Assembly: GCA_964607705.1 (NCBI GenBank)
Contig: CAZSLI010000003.1
Coordinates: 87,591 to 151,590 of the forward strand
Reading direction: 5' to 3'
From: CAZSLI01 sp964607705
Lineage (GTDB): Bacteria > Actinomycetota > Coriobacteriia > Anaerosomatales > PHET01
DNA length: 64,000 nucleotides
The notes under the pieces were generated by a model. It was given only the letters and a program-made list of their open reading frames with translations, was not told where the DNA came from and searched no databases. A program made the position numbers and the translations under genes. Shown piece after piece: positions 16,205-26,546 of the stretch. Within the stretch, counting starts at the first letter, position 1; the number at the start of each line of letters is the position of its first letter.

Positions 16205-18100
16205 TCAGCTGGCGCCGCTGAGCGAGGCCACTTCGCCCGCGAAGTCGGGACACAGCGCGACCATCAGGCGCTGCATGCGGTCGCGGTCGTCGTCCTCGGC
16301 GGCGGCGATAAGCTCGGGAACGAGCTCGCGGAAGTGCTCGCCGGCGTTGGGTAGCACGTCGGAACGCATGACCTTGTCGCAGTCGGTGCACTCGAGATGG
16401 GTGTCGGCGTGAACGAGCTCCTCGTGCATCTTCTCGGCGGGGCGGAGGCCGCTGAAGCGCACCTCGGCGGTCTCGCCACGCTGCTGGATGATTGCGCACG
16501 CCAGGTCCAAGATCCGCACCGGCTCGCCCATGTCGAGGATGTAGAGGTCGCTGCCGCCGCTCATGGCCTGCGCCTGCAAGACGAGTTGCGCCGCCTCGGG
16601 GATGGTCATGAAGTAGCGGTCGACGTCAGGATCGGTGACCTGGACCGGCTCGCCGCGGTCGAGCTTCTGCTCGAACAGCGGGATGACGCTGCCGCGGCTT
16701 CCGAGGACGTTGCCGAAGCGCACGACCGTAACGTGAAGGCCGGCGCACGCCTCCTCGAACGACAGCCGCTCGGCGATGGCCTTGGTGAGGCCCATGACGC
16801 TCGTCGGCGTCACCGCCTTGTCGGTGGAGATGAGCAGGAACCGGTCGACCCCCTGCTCGCAGGAGACGTCGATCACGTTCTTGGTGCCGAGGACGTTGGT
16901 CCGGACCGCCTCGTCAGGCTCGAGCTCCATGAGCGGGACGTGCTTGTAGGCTGCGGCGTGGATGACGAGGTCGATGTGCTGTCGGCCCATGACACGGCGG
17001 ACCTTATCGATGTTGCGTACGTCGCCCAAAGCCATCTCGATGCGCGCGCCATTCGCGTGCTCCATCAGCTCGAGGTACGTCTCGTAGAGCCGACTCTCAT
17101 CGAGCTCGAACAGGATCAGACGCTCAGGATGCAAGCGGACGACCTGCCGGCAGAGTTCGCTGCCGATCGATCCCGACGCACCCGTGACGAGCACCGTCTT
17201 CCCCTCGATCGAGGCGCGCATCGACTCCGTGTCAGCCTCGACAGGATCCCTGCCGAGGAACCGCCCGTAGTCGACCGGCTCCAAGTCGTCGAGCGTGACC
17301 GCTCGCCTCTGCGCTGCCAGTGCCGGCACGATGCGCGCGGGCACACCCGCCTTGCCACACCGGTAGATGATCATCCGCGCGGTCTCCGAGTCGGCGGACG
17401 GGACCGCCACGAAGACTGCGTCCACACGCTCGCGTTTCACGACCTCGCCGAGCTGGGCCGTGGTGCCGATGACGCGCGCCGTGCGCATGAGGCGGCCCTG
17501 CTTGTCGGGGTCGTCATCGAGGAAACCCACCACGCGGAAGCCGAGGCCTGGGTTGCGCTCCATGTCGTTGAGCAGAAGCGACCCGGCGTCGCCGGCGCCA
17601 ACGATGAGCACGCGCTCGCCCACGCGGGTTCGGGACCGGAAGTAGAGTTGCACTCGGCCGGCGGCCCGGTCGGCCACGAACCCCAGGTAGCCCACGATCC
17701 CGAAGAGCGCCACGACCGAGTACGGCAGCGGCCGTAACCCGCTCACGGCTTCCCCCGTCGCCACGAGTCCGGCGAGGATCGCGACGCCCGCGGCCGTCGC
17801 GCCCGCGAGATGTACGAACGAGTCAACGCCGACGTAGCGCCAGATGTAGCGGTAGAGACCCATGCGGTGAAACAGCAGAGGGAACAGCACGGCACAGAAG
17901 AGAGCCGCCGGGATGATGTACGGGCAGTATGAGTGCGGGATATGGAACTCGAACCTCAGGAGGAATGCGGCCCCCGTCGCCAGCAGCACGACGAGCGCGT
18001 CGCGAACGATCATGAGCGCGGTATGAGCGCGATTCGACCTAGGTCTCTCTGTCGCGAAGACCTCTCGTAGCAGGGGCCCGACGCGCATGGCGGCCTTCAC
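16205..18100 (-). CDS. CapD/PglF-type membrane nucleotide-sugar 4,6-dehydratase
   Basis: Converts a UDP-N-acetylhexosamine to a 4-keto-6-deoxy sugar for surface glycan synthesis. 631 aa. An N-terminal block of four membrane helices (to about 150) is followed by a CoA-binding-like Rossmann domain (LIVGAGDAGSLLLNDM) and an extended SDR domain with VLVTGASGSIGSELCRQ. The active-site region reads AAAYKHVPLMELEP, in which the usual catalytic Tyr is not part of a simple YxxxK, as is typical of this subfamily. GSRGSVIPLFEQ and LRPAEKMHEEL are family marks. The start overlaps the sugar transferase stop by 4 bp. Confidence 0.92.
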   Translation of the reverse strand: MKAAMRVGPLLREVFATERPRSNRAHTALMIVRDALVVLLATGAAFLLRFEFHIPHSYCPYIIPAALFCAVLFPLLFHRMGLYRYIWRYVGVDSFVHLAGATAAGVAILAGLVATGEAVSGLRPLPYSVVALFGIVGYLGFVADRAAGRVQLYFRSRTRVGERVLIVGAGDAGSLLLNDMERNPGLGFRVVGFLDDDPDKQGRLMRTARVIGTTAQLGEVVKRERVDAVFVAVPSADSETARMIIYRCGKAGVPARIVPALAAQRRAVTLDDLEPVDYGRFLGRDPVEADTESMRASIEGKTVLVTGASGSIGSELCRQVVRLHPERLILFELDESRLYETYLELMEHANGARIEMALGDVRNIDKVRRVMGRQHIDLVIHAAAYKHVPLMELEPDEAVRTNVLGTKNVIDVSCEQGVDRFLLISTDKAVTPTSVMGLTKAIAERLSFEEACAGLHVTVVRFGNVLGSRGSVIPLFEQKLDRGEPVQVTDPDVDRYFMTIPEAAQLVLQAQAMSGGSDLYILDMGEPVRILDLACAIIQQRGETAEVRFSGLRPAEKMHEELVHADTHLECTDCDKVMRSDVLPNAGEHFRELVPELIAAAEDDDRDRMQRLMVALCPDFAGEVASLSGAS

Positions 18101-18723
18101 TCCGCCACCTCCTTGGTATCGGTGGCCGCCTCGTCCCAGGTGGCCGCCATGCTGGCGACCACCTTCAAGGTCAGCGCCAGGATCTTGAGGTCCAGCGCCG
18201 TGGTCCTATGGTCGACGTACCACACGTCGTGCTCGATGCGCTCGTCCCAACTGAGCGAGTTTCGTCCGCTGACCTGGGCCCATCCGGTGACGCCCGGTCG
18301 GACCGCAAGGCGACGCCTCTGGAAGTCATCGTAAGAGTCGACCTGCTCGGGCACCGTGGGCCGCGGGCCCACCAGGGACATGTCGCCAACCAGGACGTTA
18401 ATGAGCTGAGGCAGCTCATCGATGCTGGTCAGACGCAGAAAGCGACCCACGCCCGTGATCGCTGGATCCGTCTCGAGCAAAGGTCGATCGATGATGGGCG
18501 CGTCAACGCGCATCGTGCGGAGTTTGTGGATGAGGAACGTACGGCCGTTCCGTCCCGCGCGCAGCTGCCGGAACTCGACGGGGCCGGGCGAGTCGACCGC
18601 TATGGCGAGCGATGCGAGCACGAGCAGTGGCGATACCAAGATGAGGCCCAGGCTAGCGCCCACCACGTCGAACGTCCGCTTGAACGCATCCCTCGCCCTC
18701 GTGCGCATGCCATCGTCATCCAT
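18097..18723 (-). CDS. Undecaprenyl-phosphate sugar phosphotransferase (initiating)
   Basis: Starts glycan assembly by moving a sugar-1-phosphate to undecaprenyl phosphate. 208 aa, the short PglC-like form with one N-terminal membrane helix (VVGASLGLILVSPLLVLASL). Family signatures: FIHKLRTMR-like HKLRTM, SIDELPQLINVL, GDMSLVGPRP, and RPGVTGWAQVSGRN. The ATG at 18723 has GGGGGTG before it and overlaps the upstream glycosyltransferase by 8 bp. Confidence 0.93.
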   Translation of the reverse strand: MDDDGMRTRARDAFKRTFDVVGASLGLILVSPLLVLASLAIAVDSPGPVEFRQLRAGRNGRTFLIHKLRTMRVDAPIIDRPLLETDPAITGVGRFLRLTSIDELPQLINVLVGDMSLVGPRPTVPEQVDSYDDFQRRRLAVRPGVTGWAQVSGRNSLSWDERIEHDVWYVDHRTTALDLKILALTLKVVASMAATWDEAATDTKEVAE

Positions 18724-19879
18724 GGGCGAGCACCCCCTCGTAGAGGCTACGGTGAGCCTCGACGATCCGATCCTGCTCGTAGGGGCCGGCCATCTTCGCG
18801 CGACCGGCTCTGCCCATCGCCTCGCCCCACGCCTTGTCCTCGGCAAGCATCACCATGGCTTGCGCCAGGAGGTCCCAGCGGTCGGGATTCACCGGGACGC
18901 CGCAGCCGTCGGCGAGCAGTTCGCGTATCCCCCGGATGTCGCTGCCGATGACCGGGCACTCCATCGCGAGCGATTCCATCACCGCGCGTGAGAGTCCCTC
19001 CTGCTGCGAGAACAGCACGGTGCCGTCCGCGGCCTTCATCAGCCGAGCGACGTCGTCGCGCCAGCCGAGGAAGTGAGCGTTCTCGGCGACTCCGGCCTCA
19101 TCGGCTTCCTGCTTGACGCGGTCGAGCGTCGGACCCGTGCCCACGAAGGCCACGTGGATGTCGGGACGCCGCGTCATCGCAAGCGCCTTGACCACCAGCG
19201 ACTGGCGCTTGCGCTCGATGAACTCGGCGGGGACGACGAACAGCGCGCCGTGTCCGTTCAGGCCGAAGCTGGCGCGGATCTGCTCGGCGTCGTCGTCGGA
19301 GAGCGAGGTGGGGTCGTACGCGTCGATGTCGATGCCGATGCCGTGCATGTAGACCACGCGATGCGGCGGCACGATGTGGTGCCGAAGCGCCTGGGCGACG
19401 TCGTACTCGTTGATGAGCACAAGCCGGTCGGTCCATCGCCCCGCGAGCTTTTCGGCGCCGAGGAACGCCGCGTTGCGCGCCGCAGTCTGACGCTCGTGGA
19501 AGTGGAAGCCGTGGGCCGTATAGACCACACGCACGTCTCCCTTCGCGCGCACCCGCCTGAGCGCGAGCCGCGTCACGAACGCCGCCACCGGTGTGTGCAC
19601 GTGGACGACCCGGTGCCCGCCCTCGGACACGATGGATCTGATGCGGGAGACCGCCGAGGACAGGTTCGACGGGTCGAACGGGTTGCGCGACCAGTCGACG
19701 TCGAAGACGTGGTCGAACTCGCCGGCGCAGCGCGGCTCCTCGGCGATGCCGCACGCGGCACCGTCCACGCGCCAGCCCGCCTCGCGCATACGGCGCGCGA
19801 TGGGCAGCAGGAAGCCGTAGAGGGTCGGTGGCACGGTGGCCACCATGAGCAGCGACTTGTCGCGGGTGGGCTGACTCAC
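18716..19879 (-). CDS. Glycosyltransferase family 4
   Basis: GT-B-fold transferase of the polysaccharide operon, 387 aa. The N-terminal half has VHVHTPVAAF and YTAHGFHFHE (acceptor domain). The C-terminal half has the donor site FSQQEGLSRAVMESLAMECPVIGSD cut into its familiar E-x7-E pattern. The GTG start at 19879 overlaps the upstream GNAT gene by 4 bp. It resembles CapM or EpsD-like enzymes; sugar specificity cannot be read from the sequence. Confidence 0.9.
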   Translation of the reverse strand: MSQPTRDKSLLMVATVPPTLYGFLLPIARRMREAGWRVDGAACGIAEEPRCAGEFDHVFDVDWSRNPFDPSNLSSAVSRIRSIVSEGGHRVVHVHTPVAAFVTRLALRRVRAKGDVRVVYTAHGFHFHERQTAARNAAFLGAEKLAGRWTDRLVLINEYDVAQALRHHIVPPHRVVYMHGIGIDIDAYDPTSLSDDDAEQIRASFGLNGHGALFVVPAEFIERKRQSLVVKALAMTRRPDIHVAFVGTGPTLDRVKQEADEAGVAENAHFLGWRDDVARLMKAADGTVLFSQQEGLSRAVMESLAMECPVIGSDIRGIRELLADGCGVPVNPDRWDLLAQAMVMLAEDKAWGEAMGRAGRAKMAGPYEQDRIVEAHRSLYEGVLAHG

Positions 19880-20460
19880 AGCCCGTCCCCCCCTGCCGAG
19901 GCGTCGCGCCTGACGATGCCCATCGCGGCGAGCGAGCGATAGCTCCCGCCCTTGTAGGCGGCGTCTCGCAGGAGTCCCTCGTGCTCGAACCCGGCCTTCT
20001 CGTAGCAGCGGATCGCCGCAGCGTGGTCCTCGAGAACGGTGAGGCTCACCCGGTGAAGGTTCAGGTCGTCGAAGGCGTGGGCGACGGCGAGCTCGGCGGC
20101 CTGTGTCCCGAGCCCCCGTCCGCGATGTTCCGACTCGCCGATGATCAGGCCGAGCTCGGTGGAGCGCGCCACCCAGTCGATCCTCAGCAGGTACGCCACG
20201 CCGACGAGTGCACCGCTCTCGGCGAGCACGATCGCCAAGCGGACTTCGTGGTCGCGGTTCGCTAGGTAGCGATCGAACCACGCCTCGTCCACCTCGCGGC
20301 TTACGTGGCGGAAGCTCCCCACCAGCGTCTCGTACACTGCGGGATCGCTTCGCCAGCGGTGCAGCGTGCCCATGTCTGCGCGCTCGAGCTCTCGCAGCGT
20401 CACAGCGTGCGTGGCGGGGGCGGCCTCAGCCGTGGCGGGTCGTGTGGTCGTCGCCTGCAT
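19876..20460 (-). CDS. GNAT acetyltransferase (RimJ-like)
   Basis: 194 aa with the acetyl-CoA site ESEHRGRGLGTQAAELA and the RimJ/RimL-like tail HRVSLTVLEDHAAAIRCYEKAGF. In this operon it may acetylate an amino sugar of the glycan, as PglD or WecD-like enzymes do, but protein acetylation cannot be excluded. The ATG at 20460 shares one base with the stop of the upstream gene, so the two are translationally coupled. Confidence 0.85.
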   Translation of the reverse strand: MQATTTRPATAEAAPATHAVTLRELERADMGTLHRWRSDPAVYETLVGSFRHVSREVDEAWFDRYLANRDHEVRLAIVLAESGALVGVAYLLRIDWVARSTELGLIIGESEHRGRGLGTQAAELAVAHAFDDLNLHRVSLTVLEDHAAAIRCYEKAGFEHEGLLRDAAYKGGSYRSLAAMGIVRRDASAGGDGL

Positions 20461-21509
20461 CACGCCGCCGGCCCCTGCAGCCCGTACGGCGGGAAGACGC
20501 CGGTGTCGACGCGCTCGGGCGGCGATCCGACAGCCCACGACTCCACGGCTCGGGCGTACGCGGGCGCATCGAACGTTGCGCCGGCGATGTGGAATGAGTA
20601 GCGGTCGCGCGAGAAGCGGCCTTTGAAGCGCAGGAGCGAGTCATCGGCGCGTGTTGAAGACCCGCCTCCCACGTGGAACATCTTGCACCCGCGCTCGCGC
20701 GCATGCAGAAGCGCGCGGTGGAGCACGAGGTTGTTGGGCGCGACGTCGCGATGCTCGATGCGGCTGCCGGACAGGTGCGCGTGCGCGTACGTGTCGTCGC
20801 AGAGGAACAGCATGCCCGCCACGAGCTCGCCATCAAGGAAGCCGCACATGAGGCACGCCTCGTCGCCCAGCCCCTCCTTGATCGCCGAGAAGTAGTCGCG
20901 GTCGAAGTAGTAGAACGACGACGCGCCGACGAGGTCCATCGCGTGGTGATAGATGGCCATGAAGCTGTCGAGATACTCGAGGTTCTCGTCGGCGACGAAC
21001 TCCACGCCTGCCTTCTCGGCGCGACGGATCCGGTTGCGCCCCTTGCTGTCGAGGTGGTGCTCCCATATCTCCTCCGCCGGGCAGTCGAGCGAGCCGCCCA
21101 CCGTCGCGCGGTCGAAGCGCACGCTCCAGCCGCCGCCGAGCCTCTCGTGCGTGTCGAGGAGCGGGTGGCAGCGAACGAAACCAGCGACGCCGCCCATCTC
21201 CCGCATGGTCGCCGAGAAGGCGCGCGCCGAGTCGGCGATGAATCGCGGGTCGTTCGTTGTCGAGACGGGCCCGCCGTACCCATACGGGGTCGACACGTCG
21301 AAGCGTTCGCCGCCGAGGAACAGGTTGGGATGCGTCAGGAACGGCACGAGGTAGACCTCGCCGCCGTCGATGCGCACGAACGCCTTCGCCTGCACGCGCT
21401 CGTCGGTGTACAACCGCGCGTACTCCTCGCGGTAGTAGACGTCCACGGTGCCTGCCGGGAACTCCTCGAGCAACGCGTTCCAACTCTGTGTCACGTGTAC
21501 TTCGGCCAT
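20460..21509 (-). CDS. FemAB-like GNAT-fold aminoacyl- or acyltransferase
   Basis: 349 aa protein with the paired GNAT layout of FemAB/FemX and XrtA-system relatives. SKGRNRIRRAEKAGVEF is the typical central helix, and GELVAGMLFL with APNNLVLHRALLHARERGC is the C-terminal GNAT half. Relatives add amino acids to peptidoglycan bridges or modify exopolysaccharide. The context here favours glycan modification. Start at 21509 after GGGGG. Confidence 0.75.
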   Translation of the reverse strand: MAEVHVTQSWNALLEEFPAGTVDVYYREEYARLYTDERVQAKAFVRIDGGEVYLVPFLTHPNLFLGGERFDVSTPYGYGGPVSTTNDPRFIADSARAFSATMREMGGVAGFVRCHPLLDTHERLGGGWSVRFDRATVGGSLDCPAEEIWEHHLDSKGRNRIRRAEKAGVEFVADENLEYLDSFMAIYHHAMDLVGASSFYYFDRDYFSAIKEGLGDEACLMCGFLDGELVAGMLFLCDDTYAHAHLSGSRIEHRDVAPNNLVLHRALLHARERGCKMFHVGGGSSTRADDSLLRFKGRFSRDRYSFHIAGATFDAPAYARAVESWAVGSPPERVDTGVFPPYGLQGPAA

Positions 21510-21517
21510 GACGCCCC

Positions 21518-23592
21518 CTACTCGTCGCTGCCAAACGTCGCGGTGGCGCGGCGGCCTCCCACCGCCGCGACGGCGCTGCGGGCCGCCAGCCGCCGAAGCA
21601 GCCGGTCGGTCTGCGCGGCGCGCGCGTCCCACGAATGTTGCTGCCTCACGGTCTGTCCGCCCCGCGCGCCCATGGCCCGCGCCTTCGCCGGATGAGCCGC
21701 CAGCTCGCGCACCGCCCGCGCGAGCGCCGCCGGGTCCTCGGCAGGCACGACGATGCCGCAGGCGGCGTCACGCACCAGCTCGGATTGTCCCGGGTAGTCG
21801 GTGACTATCACCGGCGTGTCGCAGGCGAGCGACTCGTAGACCTTCACCGGCGAAAGCCCCGTAAGCGAGCGCCCTCCCCCCGCGTTCTGCGGGCTGAGCG
21901 CAGCTATGGCCGCCGAGACGATCCCGGGCACCTCCGCATGCGGGACGCGCCCCAGGTACCGCACCGGCCGCCCCTCCGCGACAGCCGCCTCGACCGCGGG
22001 CCGCTCGGCCCCATCGCCCACGATGACCGCCTCGACACCCTTCGGCCACGCCGGATCACTCGTCGCGTCAAGCAGCGTCGGGAGGCCCTGCCACGTGGCG
22101 AGCGCCCCCACGAAGACGACGTAGCGCTCCGGCATACCGGGACGCGCTTCGGCCTCGGGGCGGAACAACCGCGTGTCGGCCGCGTTGGGTACGACCTCGA
22201 CCGGCACGTCCCCCGCCTGCCGCTCGGCCCACGACGCAAGCGGCTCAGTGACCGTCACGAGGGCGTCGGCCCGGCGCCACTGGAATCGCGTAAGGCCGAT
22301 GAACAGCGAGCCGAAACGCCGCGTCCACGGCCACGCGAGGAAGAGGTCCTCCCACGTGCCGTTGACCTCATGGACGACCGGCACGTGCCGCCGCCACGCG
22401 ACGAGCGCCGAGGGCACTGCCGCGAAGTGTGCGCGGCAATAGAGCGATTGCGCACCGCTGAGGTCGCGGCACAGGTGCCACTGAACGCGCGCGAACTCGG
22501 CCAGCCGCCCGATCGGGCCGGGCGCGGTGGCCCCGTACTCCGGCTCGAAGAGATCAACACGCCAGCCGCGTTCTCTGAGGCCGTCCACGATGCCGTTCAC
22601 GTGCGCGTGGGCCGCCTGCCCCTCGCTGGTCGCCTGCAGGGACAGGTAGACGAGCTTTCGCTCCCCTGCCGTCTCCCCGCGCCGCTCCATCACGCGCTGG
22701 TACACGCCGAGGACCCGCTCCGCATTCTCGGCCCAGGTGAGAATGGGCGCCTCGTCCCGTATCTCGTCTTCGTTCCAGCTCCGCGTCAGCGCGCGGAGCA
22801 GGCCACGCACCAGCCCCTCCTCGTCGTCGGGCGGCACTAGGACGCCGAGCCGTTCGTCGTCGTGCACGAGCTCGGGCACGCCGCCCACGGCCGATGCCAC
22901 CACGGGCGTGCCGGTCGCCAGCGCTTCGAGCACGACGATCGGCATCCCCTCATGACTGCTTGGCAGCACCAGAGCCTGCGCGCGCCGCAGTGCATGCCCC
23001 ACGTCCTCGTGCGCAAGCCTGCCGAGGAACCGAACGCGCCGCGCCACTCCGAGCTCCTCGGCAAGTTCGCGGACCTCGTCCTCGAGCGGCCCTTCGCCTG
23101 CGATCGCGAGGTCGAGACCGGTGGTATGCGCGATGCGTGCGTACGCGCGCACGAGGATGTCGGGGTTCTTCACCGGCAGGAGCGTGCCGACGAACAGGAA
23201 GTACTCCGCGGGCAGGTGGGGCGCGAAGTGCACGGCGCCCGCGTCATAGCCGTTGGGGATGCGCACCAGCAGCGGAGCGAGCGACGGGAAGCGCTCCGCC
23301 ACATCGCGGCGCATCGCCTCGCTGACCGCGATGAGCGCATCGGCCTTGCTCAGGGAGTGGGCGATAAGGCGCCCGGCGACCGGCAGCCGCAGCTGCAGGT
23401 TTGCGTCGTCGCCGTGCAGGGACACGACGCAGGGGACGCCGAGCGCCTTCGCCACCGCGGAGCCCACCACTCCGTCGGGGAACCCGTAGTGCGCGTGGAT
23501 GATGTCCGGCTGATTCTCGGGCCGGCTCAACCACGCGAGAGCTTTCCGGTAGTAGGACCACGCCGCCACCAGCAGCGCGATCTTCGAGGGCA
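21518..23592 (-). CDS. Tandem glycosyltransferase: two GT4 modules in one frame, 5' end in gap
   Basis: One uninterrupted frame encodes two complete GT-B enzymes. Module 1 (about 22691-23592 and into the gap) has DIIHAHYGFPDGVVG, VSLHGDDANL and SSHEGMPIVVLEALATGTP. Module 2 (21518-22690) begins near MERRGETAGERKLVYLSL and has VHEVNGTWEDL, the donor helix SPVKVYESLACDTPVIVT and a final Arg-rich tail. No Shine-Dalgarno stands before the internal Met at 22690, favouring a true fusion over two genes. The N-terminus of module 1 and the stop of the upstream polymerase gene both lie in the 100-N gap. Confidence 0.85.
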
Positions 23593-23692
23593 NNNNNNNN
23601 NNNNNNNNNNNNNNNNNNNNNNNNNNNNNNNNNNNNNNNNNNNNNNNNNNNNNNNNNNNNNNNNNNNNNNNNNNNNNNNNNNNNNNNNNNNN
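23593..23692. other. Assembly gap (100 N)
   Basis: A run of exactly 100 N that hides the junction between the O-antigen ligase-like gene and the tandem glycosyltransferase gene. Confidence 0.99.
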
Positions 23693-24972
23693 TGCAGGGA
23701 CAGGCTGTAGAACAGCACGCCGAAGAGCGGCAGAAGCAGCAGCTGGGCATGCGTGTCGCCCTTCCGCCACTCGCGAAGCAGGTCGCCGACAGTGGGAACG
23801 ACGAACGCCAGCAGAGCCAGGGTGCCGATGACGCCGACCGCGAGGGGCACCTCGAGATAGAGGTTGTGCGGGTCGACCGCACGACCGGCGATGGCCTTGA
23901 GCGCGAACGGCACGTTCTCGCGGCCGTATCCGAACAGGGGGCTATGCCCGATCGCGTGCAGTGCCTCGGCGGCGATGCCGGTCCGGCCACCCGCCGTCGG
24001 GTCATTGAAGCGGGCCACCGTGATGCGCACGAGCGGCCACGCTGCCACGAGCGCCATGACCGCCCCTCCGGCAGACACCACCAGACCGCCAACGTGGAAC
24101 CGCTTGACGAGCTTTACCACGAGGAAACTGCCCGCGAACAGGACTGACGTCAGTAGGGCGGCTCGCGAGAACGTGTTCACCAGGCAGTAGCCCTGTGCGA
24201 GGAACAGCACAGCGAACGGGATCCGCCAGCGGCGCAGCGCCGGCAGCCACAGGGCGGCAAGCGTCCACAGCATCGCGAACACCAGATACCGGCCGAGGAC
24301 ATTGGGGTCATAGAAGGTCGATGTGATGCGGAAGACGTCCGTGGTCCCCGGGGCCCACAGCGGCTCAGCGAACATCGGGTTCGGGAACAGCGCCTCCTTC
24401 TTCACCACTTCGATCAGGCCGAAGACCACCACCGGCACTGAGCCGGCGACGACCGCGAACGACGACCATGCGAAGTCGCGCTCCGTTCGCACGAGGTAAC
24501 TCGCTGCCAAGACGAGCAGCACCATGGAGCCGATGCCGAACAGGTTCTTGACGGTCTCGATGGTCACCCCGAAACCGCCGACTGCCGAGGAGATAACGCC
24601 CCCGACAAGCACGCAGAGGAGCGCCCAGAATTGCTCCGGGGTCTCGATGCGCTCGCGCCGCACCAGCGCCCGCACGAGCAGCACGGCCACCGTCATGGCG
24701 AGCATGACCTTCGCCCACGTGAGCGCCGGAACCGAAGGCACGAGGCGGCCGACCGCCTCGAGCGGCATGAGGCCCAGCGCCAGTACGAAGGCCACGAGGG
24801 GACGCGCCATGACCAGAGCGAACCCCGCGACCGCGATGAGAAGCGCGACGAAGTACACGGGCTTGCCCGCGAGCAGCGTCACGCCGAAGACGGCAGCCAA
24901 TCCGAGCAGCCAGGCGGCTTGCGATATCGTCACCCGGGCCGGCGCTGTCGCTGTCACGGTCGCGACGCTCAT
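23693..24972 (-). CDS. O-antigen ligase/polymerase family membrane protein, 3' end in gap
   Basis: Polytopic membrane protein with about ten helices before the gap. The Wzy_C-type periplasmic loop is visible: STFYDPNVLGRYLVF, then RTGIAAEALHAI, PLFGYGRENV and AVDPHNLYLEV. That H-N-x-Y pattern is typical of WaaL/Wzy ligases. It would polymerise or ligate the repeat unit outside the membrane. The ATG at 24972 overlaps the Wzz-like gene by 4 bp. Confidence 0.88.
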
Positions 24973-26546
24973 CGAGCCAGCGCCTCCTGTACCAGTGGCG
25001 CCTCGGCCGCTGCGCTCCGCATCACGTTGACTGGTTCGGACGGACCGACCGGAAGGAAACTGTCCACGCCGCGGCGGCCCCCGTAGGTGCCCCAGACCAC
25101 GAGGCGCGTTCGTCCTCGGGCGTGCCCGATGAGGTCGAGCGCGGTCTCGATGCGCTCCTTTCGGGTGAAGCCGACCACCGCTACCGCGAGCAGCGCATCG
25201 GTCTCGTCGACCAGGTAAGCGCCTTCCGCCGACTCAAGCAGCGGAGGTCCGCTGAGTACGACCCGATCGAAGGCCCCGCTCAACTCGCGAAGCACCTGCT
25301 GCAATTGGTACGACCCAAGAGCGTCGGCCGCATTGGTCGGCGGGGCTCCCGCCGGCACCACCAGCAGACGCTGCTGCAACGGATACTGCGCCACGTCTTG
25401 GACGCTTGCCACGCCGTTGATGACGTCCGTAAGACCACTCGATCCCTGAAGTTCGAAGAGCGCTCGAACCGGCGAGCGCCTGAAGTCGCAGTCAACGAGC
25501 GCCACACGCTCGCCCGCCTGCGCGAGCGCGACGGCGAGGTTCGAGGCCACGGAAGCGGCGCCCTCGGACGCGTCGATACCGGCGACCAGCATGGTGTTGC
25601 CTGAGAATGAAGCGGCGTGCACCGAGCGGCGCAGCAGCCTGTAAGCATCCGCCGACGCCGAGTTGGGATCACGCAACAGCGCCAGTTTCGCCCCGCCGCG
25701 ACCGGACCCGTCCGCAGGGACACCGCCGAGTACCCCGACTCCCAAGTCAGCCACGTCGCGCGACGACCGCACGCTCGTGTCGAAGTGATGTGCGGTGAAG
25801 GCCGCGCCCATGCCGATCGCAAGTCCCAGCGCGCCGCCGAGGATCAGTGATGGGATCAGTGACCCGAGCGGTGCCACAGGTGCTGGGGCCGTCGCCGGGT
25901 CGACCAGGCGTGCACCGCCCAATTCGAGCGTCCCGCCTGTCTTCAGCCGGTCGAGCTGCTCGTTGATCCGCGTCAGAGCTGCGATCGACACCTCGCGCTC
26001 GGCCGCTGCCTGTCCGCTGTCGGAACCGCCCACCGCGTCCAGTTCTGCGTGGACCTCCTTGCGTTGCCGCTGGAGCTCCGCCGATGCGGCCTCGATACTG
26101 GCCTTCTGTTCGGCCTCAAGGCGCGCTACGTACGCGGCCGCGAAGGCGTTGGCTATGCGGGCGGCTCGGGCGCGGTCGGGGTCAGTAGCCGTGAACGCGA
26201 GCAGGTCGCTCGCCTCGATGGGCTCAACGCTGACCTGGCTCAGCAGCCGTTCGCCGCTCGCGCCGGACTTCATCTGCTTTGCAGCCTCGGCCGCGATACT
26301 CGGGGACATGGCGAGCTGCGCATGGGTCTTGAGCTCGCGGTCCGGTTGGAAACTGCTGGTACCTCCCGTGACCCCGAGCAGCGAGGACGCCGCGTCGCCC
26401 GGCGCGACCAGCACGCGGGCCTGTGCCGAGTAGTCCGGTTGCCTGAGCAGGTTCGCGGTGACGGCCACGAGTGCGAACAGAATGACGGCACCGATGACAA
26501 GACCCCTTCGGGACCTCACCACGGCGACGTACTCACGCAGCTCCAT
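24969..26546 (-). CDS. Wzz/CpsC-like chain-length protein fused to degenerate BY-kinase domain
   Basis: 525 aa. The N-terminal Wzz domain has a first membrane helix (GLVIGAVILFALVAVTANLL), a long periplasmic coiled region and a second helix (SLIPSLILGGALGLAIGMGA). The C-terminal part has the bacterial tyrosine kinase fold, but its P-loop reads DASEGAASVAS where GxGKS/T is expected, so the lysine is absent. Walker A' VALVDCDFRR is kept, Walker B reads VVLSGPP instead of an Asp-Thr-Pro-Pro form, and no C-terminal tyrosine cluster is present. It probably regulates chain length without phosphotransfer. First gene of the operon, after a strong GGGGAGGTG. Confidence 0.85.
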   Translation of the reverse strand: MELREYVAVVRSRRGLVIGAVILFALVAVTANLLRQPDYSAQARVLVAPGDAASSLLGVTGGTSSFQPDRELKTHAQLAMSPSIAAEAAKQMKSGASGERLLSQVSVEPIEASDLLAFTATDPDRARAARIANAFAAAYVARLEAEQKASIEAASAELQRQRKEVHAELDAVGGSDSGQAAAEREVSIAALTRINEQLDRLKTGGTLELGGARLVDPATAPAPVAPLGSLIPSLILGGALGLAIGMGAAFTAHHFDTSVRSSRDVADLGVGVLGGVPADGSGRGGAKLALLRDPNSASADAYRLLRRSVHAASFSGNTMLVAGIDASEGAASVASNLAVALAQAGERVALVDCDFRRSPVRALFELQGSSGLTDVINGVASVQDVAQYPLQQRLLVVPAGAPPTNAADALGSYQLQQVLRELSGAFDRVVLSGPPLLESAEGAYLVDETDALLAVAVVGFTRKERIETALDLIGHARGRTRLVVWGTYGGRRGVDSFLPVGPSEPVNVMRSAAAEAPLVQEALAR

